Assembly: GCA_946183915.1 (NCBI GenBank)
Contig: CAMHDJ010000021.1
Span: forward strand, 1 to 45,769
Source of the DNA: an uncultured Bacteroidales bacterium
GTDB taxonomy: Bacteria; Bacteroidota; Bacteroidia; Bacteroidales; P3
Direction of reading: 5' to 3'
DNA: 45,769 bases
Shown here piece by piece: positions 6,898-16,058 of this stretch. The translations under genes and the position numbers were made by a program. How positions within the stretch are numbered: position 1 is the stretch's first letter; each line of letters starts with the position of its first letter. Under the pieces are notes generated by a model. That model had not been told where the DNA came from and ran no database searches. It saw only the letters and a list, made by a program, of their open reading frames with translations.

Positions 6898-9330
6898 TTA
6901 AAAATATAATGTATAGGCCACCGAGGGGAGGATGGGGAAGATGCTGAGCTGCTTGAGCGAGTAGGGGTAGCCGAGGTAGCCGTCGGTGGCGCTCTGGTAG
7001 AGCATGTAAGGATTCTGGCGGTTGTAGACGTTGTAGACGCTGACGTTGATGGTGCGACGGGCGCGCTTGAAGGTGCGGTGGAAGTTGGCGCCGAGGTCCA
7101 TGCGGTGGTAGTTGGGCATGCGGTAGTTGTTGCGCCCCTCGAAGAGGGTGAGCGAGCCGGTGGCGCCGGGGGTGTCGTAGTCGTCGGGATCGTCGCTGGC
7201 CATGGGGTAGGTCTGGGTGGAGAGGGTGGCAGTGTTGCCGGTGGAGAAGACCCATGTGGCGCTGACGTCGAAGCGGTCGCTGAACTTGTAGCTGAGCACC
7301 ACGCTCAGGTCGTGGCGACGGTCGTACTTGGCCGGGAAGGGATTGCCGCCGTTGAGCATCTGGCCCGGGCGGTCGAAGAGGCGCATGGTGCGGCTCCAGG
7401 TGTAGCCCACCCAGCCGGTGAGGCGGCCGATCTCGCGCTGGACGAGGAGCTCGACGCCGTAGCTCCAGCCGCTGCCGGCCACGACGAGGTTCTCCCAGTT
7501 CTCGCTGCTGCCGAAGAAGGTGGCGCCGTCCTTGTACTCGATCAGGTTGTTCATGTGCTTGTAGTAGCCCTCGATGCTGAAGTCGGCGATGCCGCTGAGG
7601 GAGTAGAAGATGCCGCCAGCCACCTGATGGCTCTCCATGGGCTTCACGCGGTCGGTGACCGGCACCCAAAGGTCGGTGGGGAGGGTAATGCTGGTGGTGG
7701 AGAGGAGGTGCACGTACTGGCGCATCCAGGCGTAGCCGGCCTTGAGCGAGAGATCGGGGGTCAGCATGACACGGGCCGAGATGCGGGGCTGCACCGAGGG
7801 GTAGAACGAGGTCTGCACGCGGAAGCCGCTGAAGTGGAGTCCGTAGTTGAGCTTCAGCGACTCGGTGATGCTCCAGTCGTCTTCGGCGAAGGCCACCATC
7901 TCGTTGGCGGGCGTGATGCCGCTGAGGATGGCGCTGTCGAGGGTGAAGGCGCCGTTCATCTGGATGGAATCGTAGTAGTCGACGCTACCTTTGGCCACCT
8001 CGGGCTGGAACCAGTGGCGGGTGAACCAGCCGCCGAACTTGATGTTGTGCTCCGGCGAGGGCGAGTAGTCGAAGTCGGCACGGGCGGTCATCTCGCGGAT
8101 GCCCGAGGTGTAGTCGCCCTCGATGGTGGAGGGATGCGGGTCGGTGGGACCCATCAGCTTCTCGATGCTGCCGACGATCTTGTTGTTGTACTGCGTGTAG
8201 GAGGTGGAGAGGTTCATGAAGAGCTTGGGCGTGAGGGCGTAGTTCCAGCGGAGCGACCCGATGAGGTTGCCCCAGCGGTTGCGGAAGCCCAGGCGCATAT
8301 CCTCGTCGAGGGCGGTGACCGTCTTGATCTTGCCGTAGACCTCATCCTCGCCCATGTATAAGCTGCCGTAGAGGCGACTCTTGTCGCTGAACTTGTGAGT
8401 AAGCTTGGCGTTGAGGTCGTAGAAGTAATAGCCCGCGTCGAACTTGGCCTCCTCCACCACACCGGGGGCGGGTTCATCGTTGTCCAATTCGTTGAGCCAC
8501 ATGATGGTGGGGATCACCAGTAGTTCGGCATAGGTGCGGCGAGCCGAGAGGCTGAAGGTGGTCTTCTCCTTGACGATGGGGCCTTCGATGTTGAACTTGG
8601 CCGAGATGAGGCCGATGGAGGCGTTGCCATGCAGTTGCTGATCGTTGCCGTTGTTCTGCGTCACGTCGAGCACAGCGCTCAGACGACCGCCGAAACGGGC
8701 GGGGAAGCTGCCCTTATAGAGGGTGACATTCTTGATGGCGTCGGTGTTGAAGGCGCTGAAGAAGCCGCCGAGATGGCTGACATTGTAGAGCGGGACGCCG
8801 TCGAGCAGGAAGAGGTTCTCGTCGGGACCTCCGCCACGGACGTAGAGTCCGCTGTTGCCTTCCGAGCCGCTCTGCACGCCTGGCATCAGCTGCAGGGCCT
8901 TGATAACATCGGCCTCGCCGAAGAGGACCGGCACGGCTTTGATCTTCTCCACGGGCATCTCCATGGCGCTCATCTGCACACTCCGCACGTCGCCCGTGCG
9001 CTCGGCGGTGATGACCACCTCTTCGAGGGTGACGCTCTCGCGCAGGCGCACGTTGATCTCGTGGTTGCGATCGAGACGGAGGTCGAAGTGCTGAGGTTCA
9101 TATCCGACAAAGGTGACGCGCAGCGAGGCGCTGTCGCCCTTGAGTGTCAACGAATAATGGCCGTAGAGATTAGTGACGGCTCCCTTGCCGCTGCGCGTGT
9201 CGAGCACGGTGGCGCCGATGAGGGTTTCGCCACTACGCGAGTCGGTGATGGTGCCGCTGATGGTACGGTTCTGCCCCACCGCCACCCAAGGCAGCAGCAA
9301 AAGCAGAAGCAGTATGGCTTTATTTTTCAT
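6898..9330 (-). CDS. TonB-dependent receptor with carboxypeptidase-like regulatory domain
   Basis: An 810-residue outer-membrane receptor. Residues 1-19 are a signal peptide (ends AVGQ). About 22-105 is a CarboxypepD_reg-like beta-sandwich (ISGTITDSRSGETLIGATV). About 110-235 is the plug domain (VIKALQLMPGVQSGSEGNSG, LYVRGGGPDENLFLLDGVPL), and the rest is the 22-stranded barrel ending in VAYTLYF. It imports a ligand across the outer membrane with energy from TonB-ExbBD. It is not SusC-like: it lacks a SusD partner and is instead followed by a DUF4249 lipoprotein. The ligand cannot be read from the sequence. Confidence 0.9.
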   Translation of the reverse strand: MKNKAILLLLLLLPWVAVGQNRTISGTITDSRSGETLIGATVLDTRSGKGAVTNLYGHYSLTLKGDSASLRVTFVGYEPQHFDLRLDRNHEINVRLRESVTLEEVVITAERTGDVRSVQMSAMEMPVEKIKAVPVLFGEADVIKALQLMPGVQSGSEGNSGLYVRGGGPDENLFLLDGVPLYNVSHLGGFFSAFNTDAIKNVTLYKGSFPARFGGRLSAVLDVTQNNGNDQQLHGNASIGLISAKFNIEGPIVKEKTTFSLSARRTYAELLVIPTIMWLNELDNDEPAPGVVEEAKFDAGYYFYDLNAKLTHKFSDKSRLYGSLYMGEDEVYGKIKTVTALDEDMRLGFRNRWGNLIGSLRWNYALTPKLFMNLSTSYTQYNNKIVGSIEKLMGPTDPHPSTIEGDYTSGIREMTARADFDYSPSPEHNIKFGGWFTRHWFQPEVAKGSVDYYDSIQMNGAFTLDSAILSGITPANEMVAFAEDDWSITESLKLNYGLHFSGFRVQTSFYPSVQPRISARVMLTPDLSLKAGYAWMRQYVHLLSTTSITLPTDLWVPVTDRVKPMESHQVAGGIFYSLSGIADFSIEGYYKHMNNLIEYKDGATFFGSSENWENLVVAGSGWSYGVELLVQREIGRLTGWVGYTWSRTMRLFDRPGQMLNGGNPFPAKYDRRHDLSVVLSYKFSDRFDVSATWVFSTGNTATLSTQTYPMASDDPDDYDTPGATGSLTLFEGRNNYRMPNYHRMDLGANFHRTFKRARRTINVSVYNVYNRQNPYMLYQSATDGYLGYPYSLKQLSIFPILPSVAYTLYF

Positions 9331-9373
9331 AATGCGGTGATAACGTAGTGGGCTTCTTTTTATTGCAACCGGC

Positions 9374-9381
9374 CAAAGATA
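9374..9381 (-). promoter_or_regulatory. -7 box of the TonB receptor operon
   Basis: The minus strand reads TATCTTTG here, 43 bases before the receptor start codon. A TTTG at the usual -33 spacing is not evident, so only the -7 element is supported. Confidence 0.45.
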
Positions 9382-9408
9382 TTTGGGCGAAACGGCAGAA
9401 AGGGTCCC

Positions 9409-9903
9409 TCAAGCGTCCAGTCGTGCCAACAGCTCGACCACCGTTTGGCCCAGTGTCGGGTGGCGATAGTCGGGCATAATCTCCGCCAGGGGCTCGAGTA
9501 CGAAGCGGCGCAGGTGGGCACGCGGGTGGGGAATCTGCAAGTCGGGCGTGTCGATCACATCGTCATTCCAGAAAATGAGGTCGATATCCATCGGTCGCGA
9601 GCTGTAGACGCGGTGGGGAGACGAGCCTCCGACGCCGGGTCGACGCTGCCGACCCAGCTCCCGCTCGATAGCCTGAGCCTCGGCCAAGGCGGCATGAGGG
9701 ACCAGCGGCGTCGCCACCAGCAGGGCACGGTTGAGGAAGCGCTGGGGCTTCTCCTGGCCGAAGTCACCCCAGGGATCGGTCTCGTAGTCGGCCGAAACAG
9801 CGACGACCGCGCCGATACGTTGCTGTATCAGCACGGTCGCCTGTTCGATCAGCCCGTGGCGGTCGCCTTGGTTGCCGCCGATGAGGAGGGCCAAACGGTT
9901 CAT
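9409..9903 (-). CDS. folK: 2-amino-4-hydroxy-6-hydroxymethyldihydropteridine pyrophosphokinase
   Basis: A 164-residue cytoplasmic enzyme that transfers pyrophosphate from ATP to 6-hydroxymethyl-dihydropterin in folate synthesis. It shows the N-terminal LLIGGNQGDR, the YETDPWG and FLNRAL segments, the metal-binding signature RPMDIDLIFW, and IPHPRAHLRRFVLEPLAEI near the end. Length is normal for HPPK. The start codon overlaps the glnA stop (ATGA at 9900-9903), which implies translational coupling to glnA, an uncommon partner. Confidence 0.95.
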   Translation of the reverse strand: MNRLALLIGGNQGDRHGLIEQATVLIQQRIGAVVAVSADYETDPWGDFGQEKPQRFLNRALLVATPLVPHAALAEAQAIERELGRQRRPGVGGSSPHRVYSSRPMDIDLIFWNDDVIDTPDLQIPHPRAHLRRFVLEPLAEIMPDYRHPTLGQTVVELLARLDA

Positions 9904-11405
9904 CCGCAGTGGATAAAGCGCTCCACGAGGGCGAGGGTCTTCTCGGTGTCCTTGCCGATCTCGGCGCGCAGGGTGCGGTCGTTGAAGGCGCGGAGCTGCT
10001 TGAGGAGGCCGTCGATGAGCTGCGGGGCGAAGATGCCATCCTGCTCGTAGAGGGCGCGGTCGCGCTCAAGGAGGTCGGCACTGGCGGCGCAGCTGTCGGG
10101 CAGCACGTCGAGCTTGGCCAGCACATCCTCGTGCTCGAAGATGTTGACGCTCACATAGCGGTCCTTGGCATACTGCACAGCATCCTTCATCTCGAAGCCG
10201 TGGCGGGCGGCCACAGCCATGCCGGCCAGCAGCAGGTAGACGTTAGCCGAGCCGTCGGGCGTGCGCAGTTCGATGGTCTGCTTGTGGCTGAAGTCCACCT
10301 CGGTGTTGGCCTCCAGCGGGTTGGCGTGAGCCATCATATTGCCGCTACCCTTGTTCCAGCCCAGGGGCACACGCACCATGGCGGAGCGGTTGCGGTCGCC
10401 CCAGCAGATATTGGTCGGAGCCTCCTGGTGGGGCACCAGACGGAAGTAGCTTGTGGGGTTGGTGTTACCGAAGGCGGTCAGCGAGCCAGCCAGCGAGAGG
10501 ATGCCGGCCATGGTCTTCAGAGCCGTGTCGCTGAGGCCGTTGGCACCGACGTACATATTCTTGCCGTCCAGGCTCACACGCGTGTGGATGTGCATACCGC
10601 TACCGGCCTTGCCCACGGTGATCTTGGGGGCGAAGGTGATGGTGATGCCGTACTTATAGCCCAACTCGCGCATCATCCACTTGGCGATGACCAGTTGATC
10701 GGCAGCATCCTCCAGACGCGTGGGCAGGAACTCGATCTCGTTCTGCTCGTACATCAGGTCGCCGTGCGAGAAGTTGCCCACCTCGGAGTGGCCGTACTTG
10801 ATCTCGCCACCGGCGGCAGCGATCATGCGCATGGCCTCAGTGCGGTAGTCCTCGAACTTACAGAAGGGCATGCTCACGTGGTAGCCGTGCTGGTCCTCGG
10901 GCATATACTCGTCGTCCTTGGGGGCGATGGCGTAGTACTCCAGCTCGCCCATCACCTCGAACTCCATGCCGCCCGTGGCCTCGCGGAAGGCGCGTCCGGC
11001 CTTCTGCAGCGTGTACTCGGGGGCCATGGCGAAGGGCTCGCCGTCCTTGTTGTAGAACGAGCAGAGCAGGTCGAGCGTAGGCACCTCGGTGAAGGGGTCG
11101 AGGAAGGCCGTGCGGAAGCGCGGGATGACGTAGAGGTCCGAGTTGCCCGCCTCTATGTAGGGGAAGAGGCTGCTGCCGTCGACGCGCTCGCCACTGGTGA
11201 GCACCTCGTCGGCGTGGGCCAGGCTCTGGATGACGAAGTTGAGCGTGTGCAGCTTGCCATCGTCAGCCATGTAGCGGAAGTTGATCATCTCAATCTGGAA
11301 TTCCTCGATGACCTTGAGGATATCAGCCTTGGTGAATTCGCTCTTGGGCTTCTCCAGAAACGCCACCAGGGGGTTGGGGTTGAACTTCAGTTGTTCTTGT
11401 GTCAT
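9900..11405 (-). CDS. glnA: Type I-like glutamine synthetase
   Basis: A 501-residue enzyme of the GSI fold making glutamine from glutamate, ammonia and ATP. Visible family motifs are NFSHGDLMYEQNEIEF (position of the metal-binding Glu pair), GSGMHIHTRVSLDGKN, NRSAMVRVP and the Arg-containing IELRTPDGSANVYLLLAGMA. The NLYDLP-type loop with the adenylylated Tyr of enterobacterial GlnA is not present, so control by adenylylation is unlikely. Members of this subgroup are usually annotated glutamine synthetase, but a related gamma-glutamyl ligase role cannot be excluded. It is the first gene of a glnA-folK unit; I see no strong promoter match upstream. Confidence 0.8.
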   Translation of the reverse strand: MTQEQLKFNPNPLVAFLEKPKSEFTKADILKVIEEFQIEMINFRYMADDGKLHTLNFVIQSLAHADEVLTSGERVDGSSLFPYIEAGNSDLYVIPRFRTAFLDPFTEVPTLDLLCSFYNKDGEPFAMAPEYTLQKAGRAFREATGGMEFEVMGELEYYAIAPKDDEYMPEDQHGYHVSMPFCKFEDYRTEAMRMIAAAGGEIKYGHSEVGNFSHGDLMYEQNEIEFLPTRLEDAADQLVIAKWMMRELGYKYGITITFAPKITVGKAGSGMHIHTRVSLDGKNMYVGANGLSDTALKTMAGILSLAGSLTAFGNTNPTSYFRLVPHQEAPTNICWGDRNRSAMVRVPLGWNKGSGNMMAHANPLEANTEVDFSHKQTIELRTPDGSANVYLLLAGMAVAARHGFEMKDAVQYAKDRYVSVNIFEHEDVLAKLDVLPDSCAASADLLERDRALYEQDGIFAPQLIDGLLKQLRAFNDRTLRAEIGKDTEKTLALVERFIHCG

Positions 11406-11499
11406 GATATATATGTTGTTTTATAAATTAGCAAGTTCAAAGAAAACGGCGGAGGGTGGGAATTATTGTGTACGAGGTGTAGAAAAAAAAACGCACTTG

Positions 11500-11538
11500 C
11501 TGAAAACAGCGAGGGGCGCCCCGTCGGGGCGCCCCTCG
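11500..11538 (-). terminator. Hairpin terminator after the adhesin gene
   Basis: A perfect 13-base-pair stem (CGAGGGGCGCCCC, 11510-11522 with 11526-11538) with a three-base loop, followed on the minus strand by CTGTTTTC. It lies 25 bases after the stop of the 1409-residue gene. The T run is short, but the stem is very stable. Confidence 0.65.
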
Positions 11539-11563
11539 CATAGTGTCAATGTCCTATCGGGAC

Positions 11564-14500
11564 TTAGCGGATCACGACGACGCGCTTGGCGGCGGCGTTG
11601 CCCACCTTCACCAGGTAGACACCGCTGTTGTTCACGCGGAACTCGACGCGCTCGGCGGCATTGTCCTTGCGGCTCATCATGCGGCCGTTGACGTCGAACA
11701 GAGTGACCTGCTGACCCTCGGCGCCGAGCACCACCACGGTGCCCTCAGCGGCGCTGACGGTGAAGCTGTCGTTCTCCACGTCGCTGATACCCTGCGTGCC
11801 GTCGGCAGCAAAGACGACGCTCACGCTGATGGTCAGGCCGTACATTTCCTCGTCGACCATCATGACCACCTCGGACATATCCTGTTCGAAGTCCTCAATG
11901 GTGGTATAGGTGGTGTCCATGGTGCCAAACATCGGGTGGCTCAGCGAGACGGTGATCGTCTCCACATGGTAGCCCGCGTTGGGGGTGATGGTGAAGTCGA
12001 TCACGTCGCCGGCATAGTAGTTGTGCGTGCCGGGGGCCGGGTCGATGGTACCCATCGTGGCGTCGTTGACCGAGGTGATCACCACCACCGAGCTGTCGCT
12101 GTACTGCGAGGAGCCCTCGGCGAAGTTGGCCGTGAAGTAGTAGGTCATGCCGAGATAGTAGTCGGCGGTGTCAAGCGTGAAGATCTCCTCGATCGGCAGA
12201 GCCAAGACGGTGTCAATCACCAACTGGCCATACATCTCGGCGCGGACGCCCCAGCTCTCGACGTGGTAGCCCTCGTTGGGGATGGCGCGCACCGAGAAGG
12301 TGTCGCCGGCGTGGAAGACATGGGCGCCGGGAGCAGGCAGGATGGTACCCATCGAGGCGTTGTTGACGGCCGTGACGATCACCAGGCTGTCATTGCCCTC
12401 GGCAAACTGGGCGGTCAGCGCATAGGTCTGGCCGAAGAGCGAGCTAGTGACATCGAGGTAGAGCGTGTCCTGATAGCCGGGGATGTCCTGCGAGTTGACC
12501 ACAACACCGGACTCATAGATGTCCACATGCCAGCCGGTGAACTCGTAGCCGGGGTTGGCGGTGGCGTAGAGGTAGAGGGTGGTGTCGCTGCTGAAGGTGT
12601 AGGTGCCGACGGCAGGCGTGGTGTAGCCCATGGCGGCGTCGTTGACGGCCATCTCGAGGGTGAAGGCGGTGGTGTCGCCCATCAGGCTGTCGGCAGCGAA
12701 GGTGGCGGTGACGGACACCTCGTAGCCGATGAAGTAGTTGGCCACGACGGTCTCATCCCACTCGTCGTCGAAGAAGCTGTTGCTCGAGGCGACGACGGTC
12801 TGCGAGTTGGTGGCACCCGTCGGGTCGGTGATGTCGAGGGTCCAGGTAGCGAGGTGGTAGCCGGGGTTGGCAGTGGCCACCAGCGAGAGGGCATCGCCCA
12901 CGAAGTAGTAGTACTCGCCGGGGGCGGGAGTGGTGGTACCCATGGTGGCGTCGTTGACGGCGAAGGTGAACTTCACACTGTCGCCCACAGCAGCCGTGTG
13001 GATGCCGCAAGGATCGCTGTCGGTGAAGAAGACGCTGTCGGACGGCAGCGTGCTGGCGTCGTTGAGGATGTAGAAGGAGACACCGGCGGGATCGATGAGG
13101 GTGAAGCTAACCTCGTCGTCGTAGGCCCATTCACCGCCGCTTGTCCAGCTGAGGCTGAGAGGCTCGCCACCGCAAACGCTCACCTGAAGGGTGTCGTAGA
13201 TCATCGTGTTCATGAGATCCTGACTCGGCATGGTGTAGCTGAAGATGGTGCTGCCGTCCTGAATGACGTTGAGGTAAGAGGCACTGTAATCGCCCCAGCC
13301 GTCGCCGTAGGCGTCGCTGACAGCGATGGTGAGGGTGCAGGCGTTGAGGCAGGTGGTCGAGGCCGAGACCTGGATGGTGTCGGAGGTCGAGGAACCGCAG
13401 TCGTTCACCACACCAAAGGTGTAGGCCGTGCTGGCGGTGAGGCCGGAGACGGTGGCATAAGTGTCGGTGGTGGTGGCCACGACGCTGCCGGTGGCCATGT
13501 CGACCACGGTGAAGTTGCTGCCGTCGCTGGTCCAGCTGAGGCTGATGCTCTCGGCATCGGCGCTATCGACAGTCAGGCCGGTCACAGGAGCGCAGAAGTC
13601 GCCCGTCATTTCGGTGACGCTGATGCTGTCGATCGAGATGCGGTTGTCGCCGCCGCTGGCAGCACTGCCGGCGAAGATGGCGATGCGGATGGTCTGGTTG
13701 TTGTAGCCGCTGATGGGCACATAGAGTGTGGTGGGCGTACCGGTGAGGGCGTTGAGATCCGTGTTGCCGTAGGCAGCCACGTGGGTGAAGGTGGCACCAC
13801 CGTCGGTGCTGACGGCGAAGGCCAGCGTGTCGTCGGTGTCATAGGCGGGCGTGGCAGCGCTCCAGGCAGACACAGCCACATCGACGCTCAGCATGAGGTT
13901 GTCGCTGGTGACCTCGATCGGCGGGGTGACAGCCCAGTAGCGGTTGGTGCTGTAGACGTTCATCGTCAGGGCCTTGCCGTTGATGGTGATGTTGCTGCCA
14001 TAGGTGCTGTTGAGCGTCCAGGCATAGGAGTTGGGAGTGGGGCTGCCAGCGCCCATGTTATAGGCACCGCTGAGGAACGACCAGCACGGGGACTTCTCGG
14101 TCCAGTCGTTGAAGCTCTCACTGTAGGGCAGCGTCTCGCTGGCGCAGGCCGTGCGGAAGGTGGTGGTGATCATCGGGCTCTCACCGCTGGGGCAGTCGAC
14201 GGTCACACCGACGGTGTACTCCGTGTTGGGCTGCAGGGTGTAGAGATCGGCAACAGTGTCGGTATACATATAGCTGCTGCTATCGTTCATGATATAGAGA
14301 ACGTAGTTGCCCACAGTGCTGCTGTTCCAGGTCACGGTGGCGGAAGTGGCGGTGATGTTGCTCACGGTCAGGCCGGTGGTGGGATAACAGATCTCGCCGG
14401 TGCTCTCGCTGATGGCGATGTTGTCGAGGTGCAGGTTGTTGTCGCCGCCACTGGTGGTGGACTGGGCGTAGAAGGCCAGGCGGATGGTGTCACCGTCGTA

Positions 14501-15793
14501 GGCGCTGAGGTCGACAAACTGGGTGACATAGTTATCGCTGGCGATCGACGACAGGCTGACATCGGAGAGGATGCTCCAGGTGGTGCCGCCGTCGGTCGAG
14601 ACGAGGACGTAGAACTTCTGGGTGGCGTTGCCCTCGAAGCCGGTGGCGGCACCGGTGCCGCTGTATTTCGTGAAGGCAGCGTCGAAGGTCAGCAGGGGCG
14701 AGGTGGCCTCGGCGAGGTCGATCTCGGGGGTGACGAGCCACTTGTAGCAGCTGGAACCATAGATGTTCACGCGGTAGTGGCCGGCTGCGAGGCCGTTGCT
14801 GACACTGCTTTGGTAGGTCCAGTTAGTGTTGTTACCCAGCGTGGGAACCACGCCTTCGGCATAGACGATACTGGCGCCGCGCCAGCAGGGATTGGTGTTC
14901 AGCGTAGCGTCGAAGGTCTCGCTGAAGGGGAGCGACATGGGAGCGCAGTTGGTGAAAACACTGACGGTAGCATAGCCGTTGGCCACACCATTGACACCGC
15001 AATCGGTCTCGATACCGAAGGTGTAATTGGTGGCGGGGGTGAGGTCGGTGACGGTGTAGGAGGTGCCGCTGATATTGCTGGCCACTTCGCTACTGTCGGA
15101 AAGGTCGTAGATGGTGTAGGTGGCACCGCTGTTGACGGTGTCGCTCCAGGTGAGGGTCACACTGTTGCTTCCGACAGTACTGGCCGTGGCGTTCTGCACC
15201 TTGAAGCAGGTGGGGGCGGCGCCATAGGTGAAAGTACACTTAGGAAGGAAGGTGTAAGAATCTTCCTGATAGCTGTTGTACGACATGTCGGAGGTAGTGG
15301 TCGTGCCGAGGAAGTACCAACGGTTCCAGCTGGCAGCGCTGTGGTTGAGGTCGACCAGCAGGTTGCCGCCATTGTACGAGTACGGCGAGTCGAACTCGAT
15401 AGTCAGGGTGCCCGTCGAGCAGTCGAAGTAGCCCTGATAGACCTGCGTCAACGTGGTCGTGGCATCCAGCCCGCTGAGGGTGGTGGCACTGGTCTCGCCG
15501 AGCGAGACTGTCCACGTGCCCAGACGGCTCTCGCTGGTGTAGGTGCCGTTCGAGGCATTGGGGTCGATGTAGAACACCATCTGCAAGATGGATTCTCCAT
15601 CCATGTCGGTGAGCATGCTGGCAGGGTAGATCATCTGGTTGTGCTGGTCGGCGTCAGCGTTGTACCCGTCAAAGGGCACGTACTGGCTGTTGGCCGTGCT
15701 GTCGCACACCGTCAGGGTCGACTCCTGCGCATTCAATGCCATCGGCAGCAGCATGGCCGCCGCAAGCATCAATGTACGTACAAGTTTCTTCAT
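11564..15793 (-). CDS. Large type IX-secreted multidomain adhesin-like protein
   Basis: A 1409-residue surface or secreted protein. About 1-22 is a signal peptide (ALNAQ). Fibronectin type III domains lie near 196-280, 466-545 and 728-812 (for example SNSVTLTWSDTVNSGATYTI). Two cleaved-adhesin/MAM-like domains lie near 281-463 (LPFSETFDATLNTNPCW) and 548-728 (LPYSESFNDWTEKSPCW). Four repeats of about 98 residues each begin with a VNDATMGT-like motif (near 941, 1043, 1138 and 1241) and resemble bacterial InlB_B/List-Bact repeats. The last 70 residues (VTLFDVNGRMMSRKDNAAER and on to KRVVVIR) are a type IX C-terminal sorting domain. It would cross the outer membrane through the SprA translocon encoded at 25755-32885. 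Binding partner unknown; no catalytic domain is seen. Confidence 0.88.
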   Translation of the reverse strand: MKKLVRTLMLAAAMLLPMALNAQESTLTVCDSTANSQYVPFDGYNADADQHNQMIYPASMLTDMDGESILQMVFYIDPNASNGTYTSESRLGTWTVSLGETSATTLSGLDATTTLTQVYQGYFDCSTGTLTIEFDSPYSYNGGNLLVDLNHSAASWNRWYFLGTTTTSDMSYNSYQEDSYTFLPKCTFTYGAAPTCFKVQNATASTVGSNSVTLTWSDTVNSGATYTIYDLSDSSEVASNISGTSYTVTDLTPATNYTFGIETDCGVNGVANGYATVSVFTNCAPMSLPFSETFDATLNTNPCWRGASIVYAEGVVPTLGNNTNWTYQSSVSNGLAAGHYRVNIYGSSCYKWLVTPEIDLAEATSPLLTFDAAFTKYSGTGAATGFEGNATQKFYVLVSTDGGTTWSILSDVSLSSIASDNYVTQFVDLSAYDGDTIRLAFYAQSTTSGGDNNLHLDNIAISESTGEICYPTTGLTVSNITATSATVTWNSSTVGNYVLYIMNDSSSYMYTDTVADLYTLQPNTEYTVGVTVDCPSGESPMITTTFRTACASETLPYSESFNDWTEKSPCWSFLSGAYNMGAGSPTPNSYAWTLNSTYGSNITINGKALTMNVYSTNRYWAVTPPIEVTSDNLMLSVDVAVSAWSAATPAYDTDDTLAFAVSTDGGATFTHVAAYGNTDLNALTGTPTTLYVPISGYNNQTIRIAIFAGSAASGGDNRISIDSISVTEMTGDFCAPVTGLTVDSADAESISLSWTSDGSNFTVVDMATGSVVATTTDTYATVSGLTASTAYTFGVVNDCGSSTSDTIQVSASTTCLNACTLTIAVSDAYGDGWGDYSASYLNVIQDGSTIFSYTMPSQDLMNTMIYDTLQVSVCGGEPLSLSWTSGGEWAYDDEVSFTLIDPAGVSFYILNDASTLPSDSVFFTDSDPCGIHTAAVGDSVKFTFAVNDATMGTTTPAPGEYYYFVGDALSLVATANPGYHLATWTLDITDPTGATNSQTVVASSNSFFDDEWDETVVANYFIGYEVSVTATFAADSLMGDTTAFTLEMAVNDAAMGYTTPAVGTYTFSSDTTLYLYATANPGYEFTGWHVDIYESGVVVNSQDIPGYQDTLYLDVTSSLFGQTYALTAQFAEGNDSLVIVTAVNNASMGTILPAPGAHVFHAGDTFSVRAIPNEGYHVESWGVRAEMYGQLVIDTVLALPIEEIFTLDTADYYLGMTYYFTANFAEGSSQYSDSSVVVITSVNDATMGTIDPAPGTHNYYAGDVIDFTITPNAGYHVETITVSLSHPMFGTMDTTYTTIEDFEQDMSEVVMMVDEEMYGLTISVSVVFAADGTQGISDVENDSFTVSAAEGTVVVLGAEGQQVTLFDVNGRMMSRKDNAAERVEFRVNNSGVYLVKVGNAAAKRVVVIR

Positions 15794-15861
15794 GTTGTTT
15801 TGTTGTTTAAAATGTTGATATTAAGTTAATTGTACTTATTTCTTCTTATACATGTTAAGTG

Positions 15862-15893
15862 CAAAGATACTCCTTTTTTCCCATTTGACCAAA
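15862..15893 (-). promoter_or_regulatory. Promoter of the adhesin gene
   Basis: On the minus strand TTTG (15890-15893), 20 bases, then TATCTTTG (15862-15869). It predicts a start near 15855 and a leader of about 60 bases before the ATG at 15793. Confidence 0.78.
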
Positions 15894-16058
15894 CCGTCAC
15901 GTCGTTTTTAACAACTGGACGACACCTCTATGCTGACAATCAGGCGTATAGCCAATCCGTTTTAACTTTTCCGCCCTCCCCTGCCCCGCTCTGGGGGCCT
16001 CGACAATTAGGTACCGCTCCGGAACGTTTTCTTGCACTCCCGCCCCCCCTGAAACCCT

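Noticed and set aside
9900..11405. GSIII (GlnN) type glutamine synthetase
   Set aside because: GSIII enzymes are about 700 residues or more; this is 501 residues with GSI-like motifs.
11543..15829. Long open frame opposite the adhesin gene (about 1400 codons)
   Set aside because: The translation is low-complexity (Gly/Val/Asp/His), lacks family motifs and mirrors the repeat structure of the real minus-strand gene.
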